This document shows, piece after piece, positions 18,819-27,537 of a stretch of 64,000 bases of DNA. Each line of letters starts with the position of its first letter. Within the stretch, counting starts at the first letter, position 1. A program made the position numbers and the translations under genes. Origin of the DNA: Ostreococcus mediterraneus (lineage: Eukaryota; Chlorophyta; Mamiellophyceae; Mamiellales; Bathycoccaceae); contig WMKK01000010.1 in the NCBI GenBank assembly GCA_012295225.1, positions 606,106-670,105 on the forward strand, given 5' to 3'. The notes under the pieces are model-generated. The model worked only from the letters and a program-made list of their open reading frames with translations, did no database searches and was not told the origin of the DNA.

Positions 18819-20258
18819 CTACTGCGGCGCTTCCCAGGACGTCACGCCAGTGCGCGCGTTATAGTAGTAAGGTTTCCCTTCTGGGGTGTGATATGTGGTC
18901 CAATCCGACGGTGGCGCCGCCGCTTGTGGCTGCGGCGCGCGAGACGGGACGGCAGGATACGCCGCACTTGAGTAATAGTCGGACGACACGGGCGCGGATG
19001 GCGGAGCGGTGAACGCCGCCGAACCCGCAGCTGAAGACGGGTGCGCGAATGGAAGCGCGGGAAGTGTCATGTAAGATGCCCCGTGCACCGGCTGGGTGGC
19101 GCGCGTGGGCTCGAGTGAGCGATACGAGTCACAGCTCGGCTGTACTTGCACTTCAACGTGAATGTTGGACGTGTCGGCGTACGCTTGCGGTGAAGCCGCA
19201 GTTGGTGCACGCGCGGGCATTGAAGTCGGCGTCGATGCCATCGCCTGTGTGAAACCACGACTGAGCTGTTCGCTGGAAGACTGCGTCGAAGACTGCATCG
19301 CTCGCTGCAATGCGTCCATCCAAAACTTACGTTCTTGCTCGGATTCCGCGACTAAGAATTGGGCACCCACCTTCATGGCGTGCGCTCCGGCGATGTGAAT
19401 CCCGTACGGTCTACCGACGGTAGAATCCGTGGCAATCGATACGGAATCTATCGTTGATAATGGTATCACCCCACGCACGCACGATTTGTCGTTGACAACG
19501 TTCTTTTTAAACCACGCCAGATGCCCATCCTTCAAGACGAACCAGCGTCGACGCCACGTGCGAAAGTGTTCGCCTTGCTTGAATAACCATCCCCCGTATT
19601 CGGGGTTTTCCCAATACCGAACGCCCGCGTCGGTGGCCATGCGGCCAGTCAATGGTGACGCGCGCACATCTGCACCCACACTCGCCTTGAGATTGGTCCA
19701 CTCCGCTCCATTTCCGCTATTCGTGGACACCACGGTGCCCAACGCGTCGTGCCCATTCAACTCGCACCACTGAAACGCCGATGTCGTCAGCACATCCATC
19801 AGCGCACTTATCGTGGGTTTATCCGCACTAAATGCCAACACGACATCACTTCCATCACCCTTAATCGTCACCGTTAAAATCGTAGGATCCGTAAGCGTCC
19901 ATTTTGCCACCCTCGTCAACGTAAACGCGCGCAAAGGCGTCGCTCCATCGGCGTCTCCCTCGGCAAAGCATTTCACGCCATCTAACCCAACTTGTGCAAC
20001 GACGTTGATGATATCATCGTCATCCCCAGTGGGCAACATCATGCATCGATAACGCGCGTTCCCTGTGGGCGCGCCCGCGACTTCGCTCGGCGTCGACGCG
20101 AGTCCTTGTCGTCTCGAACCACCGTCGTACGCCTGTCCCGCGTACGGTGACGACCCGTACGCCCCCGAGCCGTGCGACGATGGCGTCGGTACGCTCACGT
20201 ACGACGACGTCGATGGGTAACGAACCGGCGTCGACGCGTAGGGGTCGTAAGGATCCAT
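18819..20258 (-). CDS. PH-domain plus C-terminal WW-domain protein
   Basis: A 479-aa adaptor-like protein. An N-terminal Tyr/Ser-rich region is followed at about 65-165 by a possible PTB/PH-like fold (VVAQVGLDGVKCFAEG and IKGDGSDVVLAFSADK). A clear PH domain follows at about 215-320: GGWLFKQGEHFRTWRRRWFVLKDGHLAWF through ERKFWMDALQRAM. After a proline-rich linker the protein ends with a WW domain (WTTYHTPEGKPYYYNARTGVTSWEAP), whose two tryptophans and GKPYYYN core are intact. The domains suggest a membrane-phosphoinositide adaptor binding proline-rich ligands. I know of no named green-plant protein with exactly this order. Confidence 0.82.
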   Translation of the reverse strand: MDPYDPYASTPVRYPSTSSYVSVPTPSSHGSGAYGSSPYAGQAYDGGSRRQGLASTPSEVAGAPTGNARYRCMMLPTGDDDDIINVVAQVGLDGVKCFAEGDADGATPLRAFTLTRVAKWTLTDPTILTVTIKGDGSDVVLAFSADKPTISALMDVLTTSAFQWCELNGHDALGTVVSTNSGNGAEWTNLKASVGADVRASPLTGRMATDAGVRYWENPEYGGWLFKQGEHFRTWRRRWFVLKDGHLAWFKKNVVNDKSCVRGVIPLSTIDSVSIATDSTVGRPYGIHIAGAHAMKVGAQFLVAESEQERKFWMDALQRAMQSSTQSSSEQLSRGFTQAMASTPTSMPARAPTAASPQAYADTSNIHVEVQVQPSCDSYRSLEPTRATQPVHGASYMTLPALPFAHPSSAAGSAAFTAPPSAPVSSDYYSSAAYPAVPSRAPQPQAAAPPSDWTTYHTPEGKPYYYNARTGVTSWEAPQ

Positions 20259-20746
20259 CAGTGGATTGTGAATGTGAGGCGGATTGCGAGCGCGAAAAAC
20301 TGGCGCGGCGAGCGCGCGGTTGGTTCAACCTGGTGCGCGCGCGTCGCCACACAGCGGCGGTGGAGTGTGCTCACGTGCGAGCGCGCTCGAAAGGGTGCGG
20401 TTCGCGTCTCGTTCGCGAGGAGCGACGCGCAATGCGCGAGATTGTGAAGGTGCCTCTTCGGGATGGTCGCACAGGACAGCTTGGGCGCGGGTTTGCTCGA
20501 TGATGAATAAACCAAAAATGACGTATCTATATATTACATTCGTCTGATATATCAGGCAAGATACCATGAATCAAGCGTCTGCGCGCGCGAGCGCGCGAGA
20601 CGCGAATAGAGATGAGAAAACACCACCATATTGCTTCCGACGCTCCAAGCGCTTTCATCGCGAAACGCGTGAAGACACTTTGAGTGGTCAGTACTCTACT
20701 TGAGTGACACAATGCTCTTCAACACAAGACTGTAGCTGATTTTACT
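20259..20746. other. Intergenic region, no gene seen
   Basis: This 488-bp interval between the PH-WW gene start and the CXC gene end contains only overlapping open frames without recognisable protein features. It must hold the PH-WW promoter and the CXC gene 3'-UTR. A locally AT-rich patch lies at about 20510-20570. Confidence 0.5.
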
Positions 20747-22524
20747 TTATTCGAACACATCAGGGGTACTGAGAGGGATGGGTGACGTAAATGTCGCCCG
20801 AAGAGAACCGTCGTGCTTGCCACCGAAGACGTCGTTCGTCTTGACGTCTCGCGGCGTCTTGAACTCCCCACTACTATCGTCGTTGAAGAGGGGCACTGGC
20901 ACCTTACCACCGCGAGGACGGATGCTAAATTTTCCCGAGCGCATGCTCGGCGTGAATGGAGACATCATGCTCGAGCGGAGCGGAGACATTTGACCGACAC
21001 GAAGAGGCGACGCGATGCCCGTCATGAACCCGTTGTTGTTTGTAAACAACGGTGAAAGCGTGACGCCCTCAGAAAGCAAGAGCGTGCGCAACGGAGACTG
21101 CTCGATAGACTTGTTTAACGTCGCATATTCGCTCGTTAAGTCATCCGCGTGCTCGAACGAGCGAATGGGTGAGCCCAACACGTCGAGCTTAAAGTCTTCG
21201 ATGTGGAGATCGTCTTGCATCGCCCGCGCCGCGTTGGCCGCCGCCGCGCTCGCCTCTTTAATGTGTTTCTTAGACTTGGCGATGTTCTTCGCGCTCGCTA
21301 CAGACGCCACCGATGCCACCGCACCCGCAGCCTTCTTCGTCGCCGATCCGCCGCGCGGACCCGCCGCGGGGCCATCCACATTGTTCTTGCAACCTTCGCA
21401 CTTGCAATAATCTTGGCACTTGACACCCGCTTGGAAGCATTCGCAATACTTCTTCAAGCACGCACTCTTCTTACAATGGCAACCCTTGGTGTGTCGAGCA
21501 ATGTCATCTCCGTCATCTTCCAAAATCTTGCTCGCAAACGCGTTAGGGTTGCGCAACTCAATCTGATGTCTCGTCTTCTCCACAAGCGGAGCGTTGTCCG
21601 CCGTGTTTTGGCACGTCAAACACGAGCAATCCTTGCAATACACCCCGGCGGCGAAGCATTCACAGTACAACTTCAAGCACTTACTCTTCTTACAATTGCA
21701 CTTCTTTCTTTCGGCCACCACAGGTCGGCACGCAGAATCAAACCCCCCAGCGTTCATGGGCGTGCGAGCGCTCATCGTCGACGGCGGCGTCGTCGAATTC
21801 TTACTCGCGCCCGACGCGCGTCGAGACGTCGACGCCTTGGCCACTGGAGTCTCCATCGTCGCCGCGGAACCTTGGTAGGACACGCGTCGAATAGATCGAG
21901 TGCCAACGCGCGGAGAATCCACGTCGAAATTTTTCAACGTCTTCGTGAACCCCTTGGTCCATTCCACAGACGCCCCCGTCGCGCTCGATCGCTTGCCCGA
22001 CGCTTCGTCGCGCCTCGTCGATCCGCGACTGGGGGTGTTTTCGCGGCTTTCAACGCCAATCACGGAATCATCAAACTCGTCGTACATATTTTGTAACATA
22101 AACTTATCATCTTCCAACGTGTTCATTTCAAGACCGCCAAACTCGGCATCAAGCTGTGCATTGAGAACAAAACGAGGAGAATATTCACGCGCGTCAGATT
22201 ACGTCCCGGTCGCGATTTTCCTCGAGCGCGTACACAAAATCACGCTTCACACACACAAAACCATTTAACGCACCTGCCGTCGAATCATGCGCGCATCCAT
22301 ACCCGCCGTCGTCGTCCCACCCACCGTCGTTGACGACGATCGGTGTCGAATAGACGCATCCACGCTCAACGCCAACCGTTCGACGTCTGACATCGCGCTC
22401 GCGTCGCTGTCGGGCGCGCGTTCAAACACGCGCTCGTCAGTACACACGTACACCACGACGACAAACACAACGCCATGTAAAGAAAACACCAATAAACACA
22501 TAACCGTCATCGTCATCGTCATCG

Positions 22525-22556
<32 letters not shown>

Positions 22557-22924
22557 GCGTCGCGTCGCGTCGGAACCGCGATCGCGCGCGCTCTAAACCC
22601 TCACGATCCATCCACGCACCTCGCGCGGCGCGACGGGCTGTTGAAGCACCCCATCGCGGGCGCCGTGCGCGCGCCCTGGAGCCCACCGCGCGGGCGCCGG
22701 CATCCATCGGGCGTGTGCACGTCACCATCAAGCATCCGCGGTGCGCGTCCGGCGCCACCGTGATCGTCACCACCGTCGTCGTCGTCATCCGCGAGCGCCA
22801 ACGCGGCGTCATCGAGCGCGCGATGCGCGCGCGGCGTAATCGGGCTCAGCGCGTTGGCGAATAACAGAAATGGCGACGCGAGCAACGCCGAGACCTGCGC
22901 GAGACGCGCGCGAGACGTATCCAT
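20747..22924 (-). CDS. CXC/CRC-domain transcription factor (TSO1/LIN54/CPP family), three exons
   Basis: A DNA-binding protein of the tesmin/TSO1 family, whose relatives are MuvB/DREAM subunits binding CHR elements in cell-cycle genes. I join exon 1 (22924-22620), exon 2 (22406-22274) and exon 3 (22153-20747); introns are 213 and 120 nt, both with GTGCGT donors and CTGAC branch-like motifs, and phases match (2 and 0). Total about 614 aa. Exon 1 carries [15 protein letters not shown], matching the plant CPP N-terminal motif SPVFNYINSLSPI. Exon 3 carries two CXC repeats ([20 protein letters not shown] and [19 protein letters not shown]) separated by the conserved RNPNAF linker. The C-terminal region has [10 protein letters not shown] and repeated SPLR motifs, possible CDK sites. 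Confidence 0.85.
22506..22557. repeat. GTC/ATC trinucleotide repeat within intron 1 flank of CXC gene
   Basis: An imperfect run of GTCATC and GTC triplets lies within the proposed first intron of the CXC gene. It is a simple-sequence repeat; it could encode Asp or Val/Ile runs but no supported protein uses it. Confidence 0.7.
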
Positions 22925-23603
22925 GGTAAGTATCTCGATCGCATCGCGCGCGCGCGCGGGCGATCGCGCGGTCGCCGCGGCGTCGCGCGCGTCGGAACCC
23001 GATCGCCCGCGCGCGCATGGCGCGGTGAAAACGCGCGCGAAAACGAGCGCGCAGTCGCGTTCGCGCGTCGCGAGACGTACGTCATCGCTCGCGCGGGCGA
23101 CGCGTTCGGGCGTGCGCTGAAAGTCCATCGTCGGGGCGTCATTCGTTGCGTCGTTTGCCGCGCGCGTGGCGCGCGTCGTGCGTCGCGTCGACGCCATCGC
23201 GCGACGATGGGCGACGTGTGCGGGGTCGTCGTCGAGGCGGCGTCGAGGGGCGTCGTTCCGTGCGTCCGAGTGATCCGGTCGTCGTCGTCGTCGTCGGGGA
23301 TTGGGGATTGGGGATTCGTGTATTGTATGTAGTAAACCCTGTATGTGTGTGGTTTTATAGCGCGTATTCGCCACGTGTGCCCCGAGGTGGGTGTTCTGGG
23401 GTGTATATAGGAGGTTTGGGGTGTGATGTATGGAGAGTGCCCCGCGCGCCGTGTGCGACAGCTGGGATGGATTTGAATGTCCGACGACGCGAACGCTTTG
23501 GGCGACGAGGCGGCGTCGATGACGTACATGCATGCGCGCGCGCGTGTGTGTGTGTTGTATACATGACTATGCGTGATGGCTATGGTGGTGGTGGTGGTGG
23601 TGG
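22925..23603. other. Intergenic region with GT/CG-rich simple sequence
   Basis: This 680-bp region separates the CXC gene start from the nucleoporin gene stop, both on the minus strand. Several open frames cross it on both strands, but they are Arg/Thr/Pro-rich without domains. Short GT runs (about 23543-23560) and GGT runs (about 23583-23603) are present. I see no gene here. Confidence 0.5.
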
Positions 23604-24917
23604 TCATCGGCGCGATGGACGACGGGCGCGAACGACGCGACGTTCGCCTTGGGGCGCGTGCGCGGCGCCAAAGGAGAAACCGCCGCCGGGGGTGGGGGCG
23701 GAGAATGGATTTGGCGTCGCCGTCGCCGCCGTCGTCAACGTCGATGCGAATGGGTTTGGTATTGCACCAGTTCCCGTCGACGCCGTCGATGGCGGTGCTG
23801 GTGCGCTAAAAGTGAACGTGGAGGATGGTTTCGCGGCGGCGCCGAAAATTGAGCCTCCGGCGCCGCTCGACGTCGACGTCGTCGTCGTCGTGGTTGTTGT
23901 TATCGCCGCCACAGTCGCCGCAGACGATGGTGCATCTATCGCTAAGGGTTTCTTTGCGTCACTCGGCGCGCCAAATGTAAACGTTCCGCCAGAGGTCGTC
24001 GACGACGTCGGCGGCGCGGCGCCGAGGCTGAGCGCCGGCGCCTTGAGCGCCTCAGCCTTTTCGCGCTCCGCCCTGTCCTCAGGTAATTCCACAAACTCCG
24101 CGCCTTCAGACGCGGTGAGCGCGACTCTATCAATCATACTCGATCGTGGGCGACGAGGAAGACCGCGACGGGATGGACCGCGCTTAGCCTTGATCGCCTT
24201 GGCCGCGACTCTCGAAGACGTCGGCGCGGGTAACAGCCGTTCGCCGTCGAGCCGACCGCCCTTCAACACCTTTGTCACCACCAACGCTGGCGTAATGCGC
24301 ATGTTCGCGTGCACAGCACTCACACGCAACCCAAGCGCGACGTCATCACTCACAGTGAGTTTACGTTTATGCGCCGCCGGCGCGTCGTCGTCGTCGAGCG
24401 CGTCGTCGTCCTCCGCTCCGCGCGCGCCGCCGCGTTTACGCTTGACGCTCGGCCACGACATTCCGGCCGCATCATCGCCGCGTTCGACCGCGTCGTGGGT
24501 AGTTCTATGTTCAAAAGCGCCAACATCGCGCGCAAGAGCGCTTCGCGCGCGTTTACCTCCGCCCGTCGGCGTCGTATTCGCGCCCGACGCCGCCGTTCGC
24601 GCCTTTGCGCCCGCGGCGTCCCCATCCTCTCGAGCGCGTTTTCCCGTGAACGTCTGCACCGCCACCGTCGTGGCGCGTTGGAAGAACCGCGATGGACCGC
24701 GTTCTTTCGATGACGTCGACGGCGCCGCCGCGTGCGCGTCCGTCGCCGCCGTCGATGGCGAACTGACAGCGAACGATAACCGCCTCGGGTGGAGCTTGTG
24801 CGAGGACGCCGGGGACGTCGCCGCCGCCGCCGCGAGCGCGTGGTGGTCGAACGCGTGCGCGCCAGATCCGACCACTGGGGCGACGTATTTCGCGAATAAC
24901 CGCGACACGGTGTCCAT
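23604..24917 (-). CDS. FG-repeat nucleoporin (Nup1/Nup136/Nup153-like)
   Basis: A 437-aa protein whose C-terminal third contains FG-type motifs in a Thr/Ala/Pro-rich context: FTFGAPSD, SIFGAAAKP, FTFSAPAP and FSFGAAHAP. The N terminus (MDTVSRLFAKYVAPVVG) is amphipathic and resembles the membrane-binding helix of Nup1/Nup136. The middle is basic with KR clusters (KRKR, KAKRGPSRRGLPRRPR) that can bind importins, and the extreme C terminus is RRVVRARRPSRR. These features suggest a nuclear-basket FG nucleoporin gating mRNA and protein transport. FG proteins evolve fast, so the exact orthologue is inferred. The opposite-strand 686-aa frame is its GC-rich shadow. Confidence 0.65.
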   Translation of the reverse strand: MDTVSRLFAKYVAPVVGSGAHAFDHHALAAAAATSPASSHKLHPRRLSFAVSSPSTAATDAHAAAPSTSSKERGPSRFFQRATTVAVQTFTGKRAREDGDAAGAKARTAASGANTTPTGGGKRARSALARDVGAFEHRTTHDAVERGDDAAGMSWPSVKRKRGGARGAEDDDALDDDDAPAAHKRKLTVSDDVALGLRVSAVHANMRITPALVVTKVLKGGRLDGERLLPAPTSSRVAAKAIKAKRGPSRRGLPRRPRSSMIDRVALTASEGAEFVELPEDRAEREKAEALKAPALSLGAAPPTSSTTSGGTFTFGAPSDAKKPLAIDAPSSAATVAAITTTTTTTTSTSSGAGGSIFGAAAKPSSTFTFSAPAPPSTASTGTGAIPNPFASTLTTAATATPNPFSAPTPGGGFSFGAAHAPQGERRVVRARRPSRR

Positions 24918-25029
24918 CGCGACGGGGTGTGACGCGCTCGTACTATCAAGTGATTCTGTTTTAACATCCTCGTTTCAAACTACGCAGAGGCTGCGGCTAG
25001 TATCAATTACAACACGATTCGATCGTCCA

Positions 25030-25710
25030 TCACAACCCATCACCCTCGGCCCAACACTGATTGAGGAAATCCACCATATCGGGCAAAGCGATGGGTTGTT
25101 TAAACGCCTTGCTCGCCGGTCGGTTGGCGAGAAACGAGTCGTACGACGCCCCGTTCGGTATCCCCTGTCGCTTACTCACGCCATACCTCCTCGACGACGA
25201 CGATAACGACGTGAGCGATACATGGCTCATCGTCGTCGCCGCCGTCGCGCCGCGATCGCCGTGCGCACCACCACCGCGTCGCCGCCCCGATCGATTTCCA
25301 ACGTTACGCCACATCTCTCGTCGCTTCAACCACGCGCGCAGCGCGGCGTTGGCGTCCACGCCGTTCCCCACGTTCGCGCGCCACGTCGTTCGACTCAACC
25401 CAAAATCACACCCACGCATCGACCCCTCGTCCTCGTCCTCGTCCTCGTCCTCGCCCTCGCTCGGCGTCCCACTCGCGCTCGCGCTCGTCCCATCGGCGCG
25501 TCCCGCCGCCGCCCCACCCGACGGCGCGAATCTCGACCGCGCGCGCGCCCACCGTCGTCGTCGCTCCCCGTCGTCCCCCCCCCGGCGTCGCGTCGACGCC
25601 TTGGACGACGACGACGACGACGCCTCGCGCCCACCGCGTCGACGCCCACCACCGTCGACGTCGTCCAACGCGCATCCTTCCCGCGCGCTCCCGAAACACG
25701 CCGAAAACAT
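25030..25710 (-). CDS. Gag1-like/DUF4050 domain protein
   Basis: A 226-aa protein starting MFSACFGSAREGC at the ATG at 25710. The conserved C terminus is characteristic of the plant DUF4050 (Gag1-like) family: a WLKRREMWRNVG segment followed by YDSFLANRPASKAFKQPIALPDMVDFLNQCWAEGDGL, matching the family pattern of a Tyr-start, FKQPIPLPEMVDFL and an acidic end. The middle is Ser/Arg/Glu-rich and disordered, including an (ED)n run. The function of plant members is unknown. The open frame extends on to 26304 only through a tandem-repeat region, so I exclude that part. It is divergent from the plastocyanin gene. Confidence 0.7.
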   Translation of the reverse strand: MFSACFGSAREGCALDDVDGGGRRRGGREASSSSSSKASTRRRGGDDGERRRRWARARSRFAPSGGAAAGRADGTSASASGTPSEGEDEDEDEDEGSMRGCDFGLSRTTWRANVGNGVDANAALRAWLKRREMWRNVGNRSGRRRGGGAHGDRGATAATTMSHVSLTSLSSSSRRYGVSKRQGIPNGASYDSFLANRPASKAFKQPIALPDMVDFLNQCWAEGDGL

Positions 25711-25737
25711 CGCGCGACGGTGTGCCGCCGAGCGCGC

Positions 25738-25797
25738 GATCCTAGGGTCGATCCTAGGGTCGATCCTAGGGTCGATCTTAGGGTCGATCCTAGGGTC
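25738..25797. repeat. 12-bp tandem repeat, five copies
   Basis: Five head-to-tail copies of gatcctagggtc, the fourth with one C-to-T change, start 28 bp upstream of the Gag1-like ATG. Each unit contains the CCTAGG palindrome and a TAGGG core. The array lies in the shared promoter of the Gag1-like and plastocyanin genes. Confidence 0.9.
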
Positions 25798-25901
25798 GAT
25801 CGAGCGTCGAGGTCGATCGAGCGTCGCGCGCGTCGATCGCGCCATCGACCGTCGACGGTCGACCCCAAGGGTTCGATCGAGGGTCGATCGATGTCCAGTG
25901 T

Positions 25902-26160
25902 CGACATCGACATCGACATCGACATCGACGTCGACGTCGATCGATATCGACATACCGATCGATCGATGCGCGATCGCCATCCCATGCGACGTCATCGACC
26001 GATCGACCGACCGACCGACCGACCGACCGACCGATCGACCGATCGACCGATCGACCGATCGACATCGACATCGACGTCGATCGATATCGACATACCGATC
26101 GATCGATGCGCGATATCGATCGGTACCGATCGACCGCGATCGACGCGATCGACGCGGACG
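25902..26160. repeat. Compound GAC/GATC simple-sequence region upstream of plastocyanin
   Basis: The region contains runs of gacatc, about seven consecutive gacc units near 26005-26040, gatcgacc units, and a 44-bp segment (25931-25974) repeated exactly at 26071-26114. TCGATCGA and ATCGAT palindromes are frequent. It ends about 40 bp before the plastocyanin ATG, so it forms the whole proximal promoter/5'-UTR. Confidence 0.85.
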
Positions 26161-26197
26161 GCGTCGCGCGCGGCATTCCACGTCACGCCCGTCCCCG

Positions 26198-27312
26198 ATG
26201 TCCACGATCGCGAGCTCTTTCACCGGCGTCAAGGTTGTCGCCAAGACGTCCGTCGCCAAGACGTCCGTCGCCAAGACCACCACGGCGTCGTTCGAAAACG
26301 TCAAGAAGGTACGCGCGCGTTACCTCGCACAGCGCGACGCGGAGGGACGAACGGTCGGACGATGGCGATGGCGATGCGGTCGCGTGACCCTCGCGCGCGC
26401 GATCGCGCGATCGAACGAACGAACGATCGCGCGTCGCGGGTCGGGCGATGCGCGAACGGCGTTCGCGATGCGCCGATCGCGTGGATGATTTTATGTGCGA
26501 TATATCGCGCGCGCGCGCGCGTCGAGCGCTGCCTGCCCGGACGACGCGCGTTGGGAATCGCGCGTGGGTCAAATTCGCGTATCCCGCGTCGTCGATGGGG
26601 TGACGCGGATGACGACGCCACGCCTCGCGCGAGCCGTGGTCGACGACGACGACGACGACGACGGCGCGCGCGCGCGCTGACAGCGCGAGCACCGCGCACG
26701 GGTACTGACGCATGGTACGCATTCGTTCGCATCGCGCGCAACACAGGCTGCCGTCGTCGCGGCGACCACCCTCGCGTTGGCCTCCCCGGCGTTCGCGGCG
26801 ACCATCAAGCTCGGTGGCGACAACGGCGAGCTCGGGTTTTTCGTACGTTCTTCGACGCGACGCGACGCGACGCGAGACGCGTGTGTGATGACGACGCGGT
26901 CGGTGTCGTGAAATTCCGCGCATGCGCGTGGGACGTACGCGCATACCGCTGCGTGCGGGCGCGTATACGGATGCGCGGGGCGCGCGCGATCGGGGGGACG
27001 CGCGCGAATGCCGAACGCGATGACTGACGTGTGGTGTGATGTGTGACGTGAATGCGATAACAGCCGAACTCCATCACGGTTGCCAAGGGCGAAACCGTTG
27101 AGTTCGTGAACAACAAGGCGTTCCCGCACAACGTCGTCTTCGACGAAGACAACGTCCCGGCGGGCGTCAACGCCGACGCCATCTCCCACGAGGATTACCT
27201 CAACGGCCCGGGCGAAAAGGTGACCAACAAGTTTGACGTTGCGGGTACCTACGGCTACTACTGCGAACCGCACCAAGGTGCGGGCATGGCTGGTAAGATC
27301 ATTGTCCAATAA
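26198..27312 (+). CDS. petE: Plastocyanin precursor, three exons
   Basis: Soluble thylakoid-lumen copper protein carrying electrons from cytochrome b6f to photosystem I. I join 26198-26308, 26747-26842 and 27064-27312 (151 aa); introns are 438 and 221 nt with GTACG donors, CTGAC branch motifs and CAG acceptors, all phase 0. Exon 1 encodes the stroma-targeting part ([19 protein letters not shown]). Exon 2 encodes the lumenal signal ([12 protein letters not shown]) and the mature start [15 protein letters not shown]. Exon 3 completes the cupredoxin fold: copper ligands are the His in [10 protein letters not shown], and Cys, His and Met in [20 protein letters not shown]. The mature length of about 97 residues is normal for green algae. 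Confidence 0.96.
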
Positions 27313-27537
27313 GTGCGCGGCTGTTGTTTAGGGTTTCGGCGCTCGCGTCGCTCGCGCCTCGCCGCGCGAGGGACGCGACGTCGAGAGTCTCAACGGTGCG
27401 AAGCACCAAATCAAGACGATTTAATACAAAAATCACCCAAATAAAATGCTAGAATCATAATTATCACAACATCATTATCATCATCTATACGTGTACTACG
27501 CGCATTAGAACGGTTGGTTTCGTCTGTCAGACGCGCG

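Noticed and set aside
22601-23533. 310-residue minus-strand frame upstream of the CXC gene as a separate gene
   Set aside because: Only its last part has protein character, and that part is explained as exon 1 of the CXC gene from the ATG at 22924.
23146-25206. 686-residue open frame on the plus strand opposite the nucleoporin gene
   Set aside because: It has no domains and its composition mirrors the GC3-rich antisense of the FG nucleoporin; the minus strand has FG motifs and a sensible start.
25738-25797. Possible interstitial telomeric repeat because of the TAGGG cores
   Set aside because: The unit is 12 bp with a GATC/CCTAGG context, not TTTAGGG, and no degenerate telomere units surround it.
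25711-26304. N-terminal extension of the Gag1-like protein through the repeat array
   Set aside because: The extension encodes only repeat-derived Arg/Ser/Asp/Ile runs; the ATG at 25710 gives a normal family start.
25222-27027. 601-residue plus-strand frame across the repeat region and plastocyanin introns
   Set aside because: It is Arg-rich translation of simple repeats and intron sequence, and it would disrupt the certain plastocyanin exons, which use another frame.
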